Shown here: piece by piece, positions 1 through 7,792 of the stretch
How positions within the stretch are numbered: position 1 is the stretch's first letter
How the letters are laid out: each line of letters opens with the position of its first letter
From: Geodermatophilus sp. TF02-6
GTDB taxonomy: Bacteria; Actinomycetota; Actinomycetes; Mycobacteriales; Geodermatophilaceae
Reading direction: 5' to 3'
Assembly: GCF_003319115.1 (NCBI RefSeq)
Contig: NZ_QOHF01000011.1
Location: 62,001 to 126,000 of the forward strand
Length of the DNA: 64,000 bases
Position numbers and translations under genes: made by a program
The notes under the pieces: model-generated
What the model was told of the DNA's origin: nothing
What the model saw: only the letters and a program-made list of their open reading frames with translations
Database searches by the model: none

Positions 1-366
1 GGGTACGGGCAGCCGCCGTACGGGCCCGGCCCGGTGCCCGACGGCGGCGCGACGGTCGCCCGGAGGTCGCACACCCGCCTCTACCTCGGCCTGGTCGCCC
101 TCGCCGGCCTGCTGGTCCTCGCCGTGGTGCTCGCCCGTCTCCTCGGCGACACCCTGCTGGACCGGACGGCCGTCGAACGCGACGTCGCCGCCCAGTTCGA
201 GCAGCGGTGGGGGGTGGCCGTCGACCTCACCTGCCCGCGGCGGATGCAGGTCGAGGACGGCGCCGTCTACCGGTGCGCCGGGACCACCGCCGACGGCGAG
301 GACGTCACCCTGGAGATCCGGATCACCGACCCCGAGGACGCCGCCTACCAGTGGCGACCGGTCTGA
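1..366 (+). CDS. DUF4333-domain protein, 5' end outside the window
   Basis: The frame is open from base 1 and begins with a Gly/Tyr/Pro-rich stretch (GYGQPPYGPGP), so the gene starts before the window; the GTG at 34 is probably internal. A single membrane segment (LYLGLVALAGLLVLAVVLA) follows the disordered N-terminus. The remaining ~75 residues form a small extracytoplasmic domain with two cysteines (TCPRRM and YRCAG) spaced as in DUF4333 proteins of actinobacteria. That family is secreted or membrane-anchored and has no known biochemical role. It ends 14 bases before the convergent exonuclease gene. Confidence 0.75.
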   Translation, partial: GYGQPPYGPGPVPDGGATVARRSHTRLYLGLVALAGLLVLAVVLARLLGDTLLDRTAVERDVAAQFEQRWGVAVDLTCPRRMQVEDGAVYRCAGTTADGEDVTLEIRITDPEDAAYQWRPV

Positions 367-379
367 CCCGCGGGCGGCT

Positions 380-1306
380 TCAGCCGGTCGCGGCGGCTGG
401 CCAGCCCAGCGCGGCGCCCAGCCGCCGGATCGAGGACTGCAGGCCGTGCGCGGCGGCGAGGGCGGCCAGCGCCTCGGGGTCGTCCGGGCGGCGCGGCAGC
501 ACGTCGTCGACCGGCGGCAGGTCGATGTCGCGGGCCACGGCCACGACGACCGGGGCCGCGTCGAGGTAGTCGGCGCCGGCGGACAGCCTGCGGAGCACGG
601 CGGCGGTCAACGGCGCCTCGGGGACGACGGTGCGGGCGGCGGCCGCCCGGATGCCGGCCAGGTCGCCGAACGCGGTGACCAGCGCCGCGGCGGTCTTCGC
701 GCCGACGCCGGCCACGCCGGGCAGCCCGTCGCTGGGGTCGCCGCGCAGGACGGCGAAGTCGGCGTAGGCCCGGCCCGGGATGCCGTACCTCGCCGTCACC
801 GCCGCCTCGTCGACGGCCTCGATGTCGGTGATCCCGCGGGCGGTGTAGAGGACGCGCACGCCGCGCTCGTCGTCCACCAGCTGGAACAGGTCGCGGTCGC
901 CGGTGACCACGTCGACCGGGCCGCGCGCGCGGGCGGCCAGGGTGGCGATGACGTCGTCGGCCTCGTAGCCGGGCGCGCCGACGCGGGCGATCCCCGCCGC
1001 GGCGAGCACCTCGACGAGCACCGGTACCTGCGGGCCCAGCTCGTCGGGGGTCTGCTCGCCGCCGTCGGGGCCCAGCCGGTGCGCCTTGTAGGAGGGCAGC
1101 GCCGCGACACGGAAGGCCGGCCGCCAGTCGTCGTCCCAGCAGGCCACCAGCCGCTCGGGGCGGTGGGCGGTGACCAGCCGCGCGATCATGTCCAGGAACC
1201 CGCGGACGGCGTTGACCGGGCGCCCGTCGGGCGAGGTGACGCTGGTGGGCACCCCGTAGAAGGCGCGGAAGTACAAGCTGGCCGCATCGAGCAGCATCGT
1301 GGTCAC
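380..1306 (-). CDS. 5'-3' exonuclease (PolI N-terminal-like / FEN family)
   Basis: This is a 308-residue stand-alone 5'-3' exonuclease, the nuclease half of DNA polymerase I, which removes RNA primers and 5' flaps. The acidic metal-site motifs are visible in order: MLLDAASLYFRAFYG, ACWDDDWRP, GYEADDVIATL, VVTGDRDLFQLV and GDPSDGLPGVAGVGAKTA, the last being the helix-hairpin-helix that grips DNA. The open frame extends to 1477, but the homologous part begins at GTG 1306 or ATG 1297; I chose GTG 1306. Actinobacteria commonly carry such a protein besides PolA. It diverges from the M24 peptidase gene. Confidence 0.9.
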   Translation of the reverse strand: MTTMLLDAASLYFRAFYGVPTSVTSPDGRPVNAVRGFLDMIARLVTAHRPERLVACWDDDWRPAFRVAALPSYKAHRLGPDGGEQTPDELGPQVPVLVEVLAAAGIARVGAPGYEADDVIATLAARARGPVDVVTGDRDLFQLVDDERGVRVLYTARGITDIEAVDEAAVTARYGIPGRAYADFAVLRGDPSDGLPGVAGVGAKTAAALVTAFGDLAGIRAAAARTVVPEAPLTAAVLRRLSAGADYLDAAPVVVAVARDIDLPPVDDVLPRRPDDPEALAALAAAHGLQSSIRRLGAALGWPAAATG

Positions 1307-1424
1307 AGCCCGCGACGGTAACGGCCGGGCCGCTGTCGGCGTCCGTGGTCGGCGGGAGTCGTCGCGGTCGGCGGGAGTCGTGGCGACGCGGTCGCGGTCG
1401 TGCCCCGTCGTTACGCTGCGGACC

Positions 1425-2570
1425 GTGCCGACCGCTTCCCCCGCCGGGCCGCTGGTGACGCCCGACCGCCTGCACACCGCCCGCGACGTCGCCGCGGAGT
1501 CCGGCGTCGACCTGCTCGTCGTGACACCGGGGTCGGACCTGCGCTACCTGTGCGGCTACGCCGCGCACGCGATGGAGCGGCTCACCGCCCTGGCGGTGCC
1601 GCGCCGCGGCGCGCCGTTCCTCGTCGTCCCCCGGCTGGAGGCGCCGATGGTCGACGCCAGCCCCGCCGCCGGCCTGGGGCTGGAGGTGCTGGCCTGGGAC
1701 GAGACCGACGACCCGTTCGCCCTGCTGGCGCGCGCGGCCACCGCCCGGCTCGGCGCGGCTCCGGCCCGCGTGGCGGTGGGCGACCGCGCCTGGGCGCTGC
1801 ACGCCCTGGGGGTGCAGCGGGCGCTGCCCAGGGCGGCGCTGGAGCTGGCCGGTCCGGTCGTCGACCGGCTGCGGATGGTGAAGACGCCGGCCGAGGTGGC
1901 CGAGCTCGCCGCCGCGGGCGCCGCCATCGACCGGGTGCACGCGCGGATGGGGGAGTGGCTGCGGGTCGGGCGCACCGAGGCGGAGGTGGGGGCGGACGTC
2001 GCGGCGGCGATCCTGGCCGAGGGGCACGTGGCGGTGGACTTCACCATCGTCGGGTCCGGGCCCAACGGCGCCAGCCCGCACCACGAGCTCTCCGATCGGG
2101 TGGTGGCCGACGGCGACCTCGTGGTCGTCGACATCGGCGGGGAGACGGCCACCGGCTACCGCTCGGACTGCACCCGCACCTACGCGGTGGGGCGGGCACC
2201 CGGGCCCGAGGTCGCCGAGTGGTACGCCGTGCTGCAGCAGGCGCAGGCGGCCGCCACCGCTGCCGTCCGCCCCGGGGTGAGCGCCGAGGCCGTGGACGCG
2301 GCCGCGCGCGAGGTGATCGCCGCGGCCGGGTGGGGCGAGCACTTCATCCACCGCACCGGGCACGGCATCGGCCTGGACACCCACGAGGCGCCCTACATCG
2401 TCGCGGGCAACGACCTGCCGCTGGCGCCGGGGATGGCCTTCTCCGTGGAGCCGGGCATCTACCTGCCGGGCCGCTGCGGCGCCCGGATCGAGGACATCGT
2501 CGTCTGCACCGCGGACGGCGTCAGCGCGCTCAACGAGGGTCCGCGTGAGCTCCTCACCCTCCCCGGCTGA
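1425..2570 (+). CDS. M24 family metallopeptidase (Xaa-Pro aminopeptidase-like)
   Basis: This 381-residue protein has the creatinase/prolidase layout: an N-terminal domain (about 1-140) and a C-terminal pita-bread domain. The five metal ligands can be placed in VVDIGGETATGYRSDCTRTY (two Asp), HRTGHGIG (His), SVEPGIY (Glu) and RIEDIVV (Glu), so it should be an active dinuclear metallopeptidase acting on Xaa-Pro dipeptides or peptides. I chose GTG 1425 because a -10 hexamer TACGCT (1412-1417) lies exactly 7 bases upstream, which fits a leaderless start; the longer frame from 1299 has no homology. It overlaps the AsnC-type regulator gene by 26 bases. Confidence 0.9.
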   Translation: MPTASPAGPLVTPDRLHTARDVAAESGVDLLVVTPGSDLRYLCGYAAHAMERLTALAVPRRGAPFLVVPRLEAPMVDASPAAGLGLEVLAWDETDDPFALLARAATARLGAAPARVAVGDRAWALHALGVQRALPRAALELAGPVVDRLRMVKTPAEVAELAAAGAAIDRVHARMGEWLRVGRTEAEVGADVAAAILAEGHVAVDFTIVGSGPNGASPHHELSDRVVADGDLVVVDIGGETATGYRSDCTRTYAVGRAPGPEVAEWYAVLQQAQAAATAAVRPGVSAEAVDAAAREVIAAAGWGEHFIHRTGHGIGLDTHEAPYIVAGNDLPLAPGMAFSVEPGIYLPGRCGARIEDIVVCTADGVSALNEGPRELLTLPG

Positions 2571-3027
2571 CCCGGCCGGGCCCGGGACGTCGGCCGACGT
2601 CGACCGCGCGCTGATGGCGACGCTGGCCCGCGACGGGCGGGCCAGCTACACCGAGCTGGCCGAGCGGGTGGGCCTGTCGGTGTCGGCGGTGCACCAGCGG
2701 GTGCGCCGGCTCGAGCAGCGCGGGCTGATCACCGGCTACCACGCCAGGCTGGACGCGCGCTCGCTCGGGCTCGGGCTGACCGCCTTCGTCTCGATCACCC
2801 CGATCGACGTCGCCCAGCCCGACGACGCCCCGGCCCGGCTGGCCCACTTGACCGAGATCGAGGCCTGCCACTCGGTGGCCGGGGCGGAGAGCTACATCCT
2901 CAAGGTGCGGGTGGCCTCGCCCGACGGGCTGGAGGTGCTGCTGCAGAAGATCCGGCTGGCGGCCAACGTCACCACCCGGACGACGGTGGTGCTCTCCACC
3001 TTCTACGAGGACCGCCCGCCGCTGTGA
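2545..3027 (+). CDS. Lrp/AsnC family transcriptional regulator
   Basis: This 160-residue protein has an N-terminal winged helix (RASYTELAERVGLSVSAVHQRV, about 30-55) followed by the RAM/Lrp ligand-binding domain. The C-terminal half contains the family's typical short strands (ECHSVAGAESYILKV). Such regulators sense amino acids or peptides and often control neighbouring transport or peptidase genes. It starts inside the end of the M24 peptidase gene, so the two are translationally coupled, and it may regulate that peptidase. Start GTG 2545 gives the normal family length. Confidence 0.9.
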   Translation: MSSSPSPADPAGPGTSADVDRALMATLARDGRASYTELAERVGLSVSAVHQRVRRLEQRGLITGYHARLDARSLGLGLTAFVSITPIDVAQPDDAPARLAHLTEIEACHSVAGAESYILKVRVASPDGLEVLLQKIRLAANVTTRTTVVLSTFYEDRPPL

Positions 3028-3061
3028 CCGGACGCCGGGACCAGAGGCCGGGACGGACGGC

Positions 3062-3150
3062 ATCGAGCAGCTGTACGACGCGTCCACCTCGCGGAACCTC
3101 GACCGGCTGCTCGCCGCGATGACCCCGGACGTGGACCGGCCGACTGACCC
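3062..3150 (+). pseudogene. Remnant resembling the start of a SnoaL-like protein
   Basis: A short open stretch reads IEQLYDASTSRNLDRLLAAM followed by TPDVD, which matches the opening helix pattern of SnoaL/NTF2-like proteins. It has no start codon or good RBS and soon runs into sequence without homology. I see it as a decayed fragment in the 297-base convergent gap between the AsnC-type gene and the recombinase-like gene. Assignment rests on pattern memory only. Confidence 0.25.
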
Positions 3151-3235
3151 GGCCGGGAGCCGCGCCGGCCCGCTCCGGCACTGCACCGTCCCGACGACGA
3201 GCGCCCGCTGCGCTGGGACCCCTGGCGAACGACGT

Positions 3236-3250
3236 CCGTTATCCCCAACT
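3236..3250 (+). repeat. Polar terminus motif copy 1
   Basis: CCGTTATCCCCAACT on the plus strand, left of dif and pointing toward it. It lies in the convergent gap downstream of the recombinase-like gene. It is one of seven copies in the window. Confidence 0.8.
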
Positions 3251-3324
3251 AGCGCCCCAAAAGACAGTTGCCGGACCGCCCCGGCGACAGCGGAGCCGCA
3301 CCTGCCCGGCGCCCGCCGCCGAGG

Positions 3325-4188
3325 TCACGGGCTCGTCGGCTGCTCGGCTACGGCGTGGGCGGCCTTCGCGGCGCTGCGCTCGGCCCGGACCGCGCCGCGC
3401 GGGGCCACCGGCCTGGCGCCGGCCGCCAACGCCAGCCGACGGTAGGAGTCGTAGGAGAGGGTCAGGTAGGCCGCCGCGAGGGCGTCGGCCCACTCGCGCC
3501 GCGACGGCGGCGCGGTGCGCTGCAGGTGGCGCGCGGTGCGCACGGCGTGCTTGACGAAGGTGACCTGCAGCGCCTGGGTGGACAGCTGGGCCCCGACGGC
3601 CGAGTGGACCCCGGGGCCGCGCCGCAGGGCGGGCAGCACCCACGGGCTGTCGGCCAGCGCGGGGAAGCGGGACCGGGTGGTCTCCCAGGCCTGCCACGCC
3701 CGCACGGCGCCGGGCACGGACCACTCGCCCTCCTCGGTCCGCACGAGCAGCCGGCGCGCGGTCGCGTGGACCTGGTCGCGCCGCAGCGTGCGGAACTGGC
3801 CCACGGTGGCCGGCCAGGTGAGCGCCAGGGCGCACCAGGCGACGGTGCGCAGGTGCTCGGGGTCCTCGCTGCGGATCTCGGTCAGTGGCCGCAACTCCAG
3901 GGTGGACGGCGTCGGCTCGGGCGTGCGCACCAGCGGCAGCGCGATCCCGCCGTAGCGGGCCACCTTGCTGTACAGGGCGACGGTGGCCGGCTTCCAGTCC
4001 CGGGCTGCCGCGACGGTGTCCATCCCGTCCTCGACCAGGGCGTCGGGCCCGAGGCCGAGCTCGAGCGCCGCCTCGGCCAGCCGGCGCCACTGGACCTCGT
4101 AGCCCTCCGGCGCCTGCAGTCGGCGCCAGGCCTCGGCCGGCGGCGGAGCCGGCATCTGCGGCAGCGGGGCCTGCCAGTCACGGGTCAC
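3325..4188 (-). CDS. Tyrosine-recombinase-like protein lacking catalytic residues (tentative)
   Basis: This 287-residue protein is not confidently assigned. Residues 114-140 (AWCALALTWPATVGQFRTLR) and the following strand and helix (RRLLVRTEEGEWSVP) have the layout of a phage-integrase catalytic domain, where one expects TGLRxxEL...; the catalytic Arg/Glu are absent. A late SYDSYRRL (245-252) sits where the nucleophilic Tyr helix would be, but no HxxR box is visible. It could be a degenerate recombinase turned DNA-binding protein, or an unrelated fold. GTG 4188 is a leaderless start 6 bases after a -10 TAGGAT (4195-4200), and a polar motif (4201-4215) abuts that -10. A second motif lies 75 bases past its stop codon. 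Confidence 0.4.
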   Translation of the reverse strand: MTRDWQAPLPQMPAPPPAEAWRRLQAPEGYEVQWRRLAEAALELGLGPDALVEDGMDTVAAARDWKPATVALYSKVARYGGIALPLVRTPEPTPSTLELRPLTEIRSEDPEHLRTVAWCALALTWPATVGQFRTLRRDQVHATARRLLVRTEEGEWSVPGAVRAWQAWETTRSRFPALADSPWVLPALRRGPGVHSAVGAQLSTQALQVTFVKHAVRTARHLQRTAPPSRREWADALAAAYLTLSYDSYRRLALAAGARPVAPRGAVRAERSAAKAAHAVAEQPTSP

Positions 4189-4200
4189 ACGGCCATCCTA

Positions 4201-4215
4201 CCGTTATCCACAACT
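4201..4215 (+). repeat. Polar terminus motif copy 2
   Basis: CCGTTATCCACAACT on the plus strand. This copy contains a perfect TTATCCACA, the classical DnaA-box 9-mer. It directly abuts the -10 of the recombinase-like gene and is a direct repeat of copy 1, 965 bases away. Confidence 0.8.
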
Positions 4216-4378
4216 TAGGGACACAAGACCCAGCACCAGACCACCCACGACACACCGACACCCCGACCCCTCGGCACCCACCAGCCGGCGTCCGGCGAAC
4301 TGGCGCCGGGGCCGGGACGGACGACCCGGCCGACATCCGCGGGATCCCGCCGCGCGCGGCGGTGCGACGCTCGCGACC

Positions 4379-5587
4379 ATGGGCGTCGTGCGCACGGTGG
4401 GCGTGGAGGAAGAACTGCTGGTCGTCGACCCCGGCGGTCGACCCGTGCCGCTGGGGCCGGCCGCCCTCGAGGTCGCGGCGCGGCGGGGGGAGGGCGAGAC
4501 GGTCGCCGAGCACGACCGTGCCGATCGGGCGGACACCGACCACTCCGCCGACGACTCCGCCGACGACTCCGCCGACGAGGACGAGGATGAGGCGGGCGGG
4601 GCGGATCCGCGGGGGCAGCTGGTGCCCGAGCTCAAGGCGCAGCAGCTGGAGTTCGGCACCCGGGTGTGCGAGGCCCTCGACGACGTCGGGGCCGACCTGC
4701 GGCACTGGCGGGGGCGGGCCGACGCGGCCGCGCGGGCGGTGGGCGCCCGTGTCGCCGCCCTGGCCAGCTCACCGGTCCGCGTGGAGCCGGTCGCCACGCC
4801 GGGGGAGCGCTACGCGGAGATGACCGAGACCTTCGGGCTGACCGCCGTCGAGCAGCTGACCTGCGGCTGCCACGTGCACGTGTCGGTGGCCGACGAGGAG
4901 GAGGGCGTGGCCGTCCTCAACCGGATCCGGGTGTGGCTGCCGGTGCTCACCGCGCTGACCGCGAACTCGCCGTTCTGGCTGGGCCGCGACACCGGGTACG
5001 CCAGCTTCCGCTCGCAGGCCTGGAACCGCTGGCCCTCCTCCGGCCCGAACGAGCTGTTCGCCGACGCCGCGGACTACCGCCGGCTCATCGCGGCGCTGAT
5101 GGCCACGCAGACGATCGTCGACACCGGGATGGTGTACTTCGACGCCCGCCTGTCCGAGCGCTGGCCCACCGTCGAGGTGCGCATCGCCGACGTCGCCCTG
5201 CACGCCCAGGACACCGTGACCCTGGCCGGGCTGGTGCGGGGCCTGGTGGAGACCGCGGCGCGGGAGTGGCGGGCCGGAGCCCCGGCGCCCGCCGTCCGCA
5301 GCGAGGTGCTCCGCACGGCCTCCTGGCGGGCCGGCCGTTCCGGCCTGGGCGGGGACCTGGTGCACCCCGCGACCGGCCGCCCGGCGCCCGCCGCCGAGGT
5401 GGTCACCGCGCTGCTCGAGCTCGTGCGGCCCGCGCTGGCCGCCGCGGGCGACGAGCGGCGGGTCGCCGACGGGGTCGCCGCCGTCCTGTCCCGGGGGACG
5501 GGGGCGGACCGGCAGCGCCGGGTGCACCGGGAGACCGGCGACCTGGCCGCGGTGGTCCGTGCCGCCGTCGAGGCGACCCAGGGCTGA
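4379..5587 (+). CDS. Carboxylate-amine ligase, YbdK / glutamate-cysteine ligase type 2 family
   Basis: This 402-residue ATP-grasp-like ligase belongs to the GCS2/YbdK family, which makes gamma-glutamyl amides such as gamma-glutamylcysteine. Family landmarks are the N-terminal VGVEEELLVVD, LKAQQLEFGT, the central CGCHVHVSV, the LTANSPFWLGRDTGYASFR block, and PTVEVRIADV. An unusual acidic insert built on a 12-base unit (HSADDSADDSADEDEDEA, about 58-75) interrupts the N-terminal part and looks like recent repeat expansion. ATG 4379 follows GACGCT by 7 bases, which fits a leaderless start. The exact amino-acid substrate cannot be read from sequence. Confidence 0.85.
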   Translation: MGVVRTVGVEEELLVVDPGGRPVPLGPAALEVAARRGEGETVAEHDRADRADTDHSADDSADDSADEDEDEAGGADPRGQLVPELKAQQLEFGTRVCEALDDVGADLRHWRGRADAAARAVGARVAALASSPVRVEPVATPGERYAEMTETFGLTAVEQLTCGCHVHVSVADEEEGVAVLNRIRVWLPVLTALTANSPFWLGRDTGYASFRSQAWNRWPSSGPNELFADAADYRRLIAALMATQTIVDTGMVYFDARLSERWPTVEVRIADVALHAQDTVTLAGLVRGLVETAAREWRAGAPAPAVRSEVLRTASWRAGRSGLGGDLVHPATGRPAPAAEVVTALLELVRPALAAAGDERRVADGVAAVLSRGTGADRQRRVHRETGDLAAVVRAAVEATQG

Positions 5588-5626
5588 TCCGGGCGGCCGG
5601 TCCCGGTCCCGCCCCGTGCACACCGC

Positions 5627-5664
5627 TGGGCTGCTCGGCGCTGGGTTGCTCGGCGCTGGGCTAC
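5627..5664 (+). repeat. Short tandem repeat, about 15-bp unit
   Basis: The unit GCTGGGYTGCTCGGC occurs about two and a half times between the ligase gene and the end of the convergent GNAT gene. It overlaps the GNAT stop codon. Confidence 0.6.
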
Positions 5665-6191
5665 TCCACCGCCGCCGGCGCCGTGAGCCGGTAGGCGTCC
5701 AGCTCGACGTCGTACCAGCGGCGCATGCGGCCCAGCCGGTGCATGCCCAGCCGGGTGCAGACGGCGGCCGAGGCGTGGTTGCCGGGCCGGACGACGGCGT
5801 AGACCTCCGGCAGCCCGGCAGCGAAGGCCCGGTCGAGGACCGCGCGGGCCGCCTCGGTGGCGTAGCCGCGGCCCCAGCAGTCCGGGTGCAGGTGCCAGCC
5901 GATCTCCACCTCGCCGACGCCGCCCGGCAGCGGCTTGAGCAGCACCGTGCCGGCGACGGTGCCGGCGGCGGTGACCTCGAGCGCCCACACGCCGAAGCGC
6001 GCGTCGGCGACCGACACCGCCGCCCATCGGGCGATCAGCTCGACCGGGGTGACCGACGGCGTGCCGCCCAGCCAGCGGGTCACCTCGGTCCGGCCGTAGA
6101 GGTCGGTCAACCGGGCGAGGTCGTCCCGGCAGGTGGTCCACGACCGCAGCCGCAGCCGGGCGGTGCGCAGGTCCCCGCGGCCGGCCGTCAC
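5661..6191 (-). CDS. GNAT family N-acetyltransferase (RimJ/RimL type)
   Basis: This 176-residue acetyltransferase begins with LRTARLRLRSW, typical of ribosomal-protein or aminoglycoside-like GNATs. It carries the acetyl-CoA motif A (GWHLHPDCWGRGYATEAARA, about 98-117) and the VRPGNHASAAVCTRLGM motif B. GTG 6191 is the first start before the homologous region. The open frame continues far upstream but is a shadow of kamA there. The substrate is unknown. An interspersed 3'-end repeat separates it from kamA, which is transcribed the same way. Confidence 0.85.
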   Translation of the reverse strand: MTAGRGDLRTARLRLRSWTTCRDDLARLTDLYGRTEVTRWLGGTPSVTPVELIARWAAVSVADARFGVWALEVTAAGTVAGTVLLKPLPGGVGEVEIGWHLHPDCWGRGYATEAARAVLDRAFAAGLPEVYAVVRPGNHASAAVCTRLGMHRLGRMRRWYDVELDAYRLTAPAAVE

Positions 6192-6245
6192 GCCGTCCTG
6201 CCTACCGCCGGGGGCCCTCCCCGGCCACCCGGGCGGCGGGGAGGT

Positions 6246-6301
6246 GGCCCCGTCGAGGGCACCCGCCCCGAGCGTGCGAGGGGTGGGGAGGAGGGGGTCC
6301 T
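6246..6301 (-). repeat. Interspersed 3'-end repeat, copy R1
   Basis: On the minus strand AAAGGACCCCCTCCTCC starts 4 bases after the kamA stop and runs to CGACGGGGCC, a diverged copy of the 55-bp element at 24373 and 40372. The GGACCCC...GGGGCC ends are inverted, so the RNA could fold as a terminator. Confidence 0.65.
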
Positions 6302-6304
6302 TTC

Positions 6305-7705
6305 TCAGTCGGCGAGCGAGGCGACCCGGGAGGCGGCCGCGGCCCGTCCGGCGGCGACCGGGTCGCCCTGCCGGGCCCGCCACCACGCCCGGCCGCTCTC
6401 GGGCAGGGTGTGCACGGGGTCGTAGTAGGTGCAGCGGCGCGCGCGGGCGCCGTCGTCGGCGGGTGCGATGCCGGTGGGGTGGGTGGGGGTCCAGTAGCTG
6501 ATGCCGCGCTCGCGGTCGTACTCGGCGACCTGGTGCACCCAGCGCTTGCCGACGTAGGGCACGTCGCAGACGACCCGGGGGGTGGCGAAACCGGGCAGGT
6601 AGCCCATGAGGTCGGCCTGCAGGGTCTGCCCCTCGGCCAGCGACACCCGCCAGTGCTCGGCGCCCGGCACCACGTCGCACAGGTAGAGGTAGTAGGGCGT
6701 GACCCCGGCGCCGTCGAGCAGCGCGAAGCACAGGTCCAGCAGCGCCGGTGCGGTGGTGTTGACTCCGCGCAGCAGCACGCCCTGGTTGCGCACGTCGCGC
6801 ACGCCGGCGGCCAGCATCGCCCGCACCGCCTCGGCGACCAGCGGGGTCACCTGCTGCGCGGCGTTGACGTGGGTGTGCACGGCCAGGGAGACGCCGCGCT
6901 GGCGGGCGGTGGCCGCCAGCCGGGTCATGCCGGCGACGACGTCGTCCTGCAGCCAGTGCTGCGGCAGGCCCATGAGCGCCTTGGACGCCAGCCGGACGTC
7001 GCGGACCGACTCGATCTGCAGCAGGGCGGAGACGAACGCCTCGAGGGTGCCGAAGGGCAGGTTGGCGACGTCGCCGCCGGAGACGACGACGTCGCGCACG
7101 CTCGGGGTGGCCCGCAGGTAGTCCAGCATCGCGGCGTGCCGCTCGGCCGGCTTCGCCGCGAAGCGCAGCTTGGCGACGGCGGGCGTGGAGTTGCCCACCA
7201 GGTCCATGCGGGTGCAGTGCCCGCAGTACTGCGGGCAGGTGGCCAGCAACTCGGCGAGCACCTTGGTGGGGTAGCGGTGGGTGAGCCCCTCGACCGCCCA
7301 CATCTCGTGCTCGTGCAGCGAGTCGCGGACCGCGCAGGGGTGGCTGGCCGCGGCTCCGGGCAGCCGGTCGGAGGCCACCGGCAGCATGTACCGGCGCACC
7401 GGGTCGGCCCGCATCGCGGCGGTGTCCGGGACGGCGGCGGGCACCATGGTGTTGAGCATCTGCGGGGGCAGCAGCAGCGACATGGTGGCCCGCCCGGCCT
7501 GGTCGGCGGCGACGTCGGCGTAGAAGGACCCGTCGAGCAGGTCGCCGTACACCCGCTGCAGCTGGCGGACGTCCTTGACGCAGTGGGCGCGCTGCCACTG
7601 GGCGCTGCGCCACTGCTGCGCGGTCACGTCGGCGAACCCGGGCAGCCGGCGCCAGTCGGGCTCGACGAGCGCCCGGGCGGTGTACTCGTACGGCTGCTCC
7701 AGCAC
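6305..7705 (-). CDS. kamA: Lysine 2,3-aminomutase (radical SAM, PLP)
   Basis: This 466-residue KamA-type enzyme converts L-lysine to L-beta-lysine, the first step of the lysine aminomutase pathway. The radical-SAM cluster motif CxxxCxxC is seen in CPQYCGHCTRMDLVG (about 157-171), followed by VVSGGDVANLPFGTLE and the YYLYLCDVVPGAEHWRV segment that positions PLP. GTG 7705 is the first usable start; upstream Val codons are GTC. It diverges from kdd, with 87 bases between the starts. As a 4Fe-4S enzyme it is oxygen-sensitive, which is notable for a presumed aerobe. Confidence 0.92.
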   Translation of the reverse strand: MLEQPYEYTARALVEPDWRRLPGFADVTAQQWRSAQWQRAHCVKDVRQLQRVYGDLLDGSFYADVAADQAGRATMSLLLPPQMLNTMVPAAVPDTAAMRADPVRRYMLPVASDRLPGAAASHPCAVRDSLHEHEMWAVEGLTHRYPTKVLAELLATCPQYCGHCTRMDLVGNSTPAVAKLRFAAKPAERHAAMLDYLRATPSVRDVVVSGGDVANLPFGTLEAFVSALLQIESVRDVRLASKALMGLPQHWLQDDVVAGMTRLAATARQRGVSLAVHTHVNAAQQVTPLVAEAVRAMLAAGVRDVRNQGVLLRGVNTTAPALLDLCFALLDGAGVTPYYLYLCDVVPGAEHWRVSLAEGQTLQADLMGYLPGFATPRVVCDVPYVGKRWVHQVAEYDRERGISYWTPTHPTGIAPADDGARARRCTYYDPVHTLPESGRAWWRARQGDPVAAGRAAAASRVASLAD

Positions 7706-7792
7706 GGTCGGCGCCTCCTCGGGGTCCGCGGCACGGACGACCAGACGAGAAGATCTTCGGCTAAGACCGCGAAACGCGCTAGGTTCTCCGCG
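7706..7792. promoter_or_regulatory. Divergent kamA/kdd promoter region
   Basis: The plus side has a -10 TAGGTT (7780-7785) exactly 7 bases before the kdd ATG, giving a leaderless transcript. A perfect palindrome GAAGATCTTC lies at 7748-7757 between the two starts and is a candidate operator for joint control of both transcripts. No regulator gene sits in the cluster. Confidence 0.6.

Noticed and set aside
345-2384. Long minus-strand frame of 679 codons over the exonuclease and M24 genes
   Set aside because: It is a shadow frame in 70%+ GC DNA: Arg/Gly/Ala-rich, no family match, while the overlapping genes have full motif sets.
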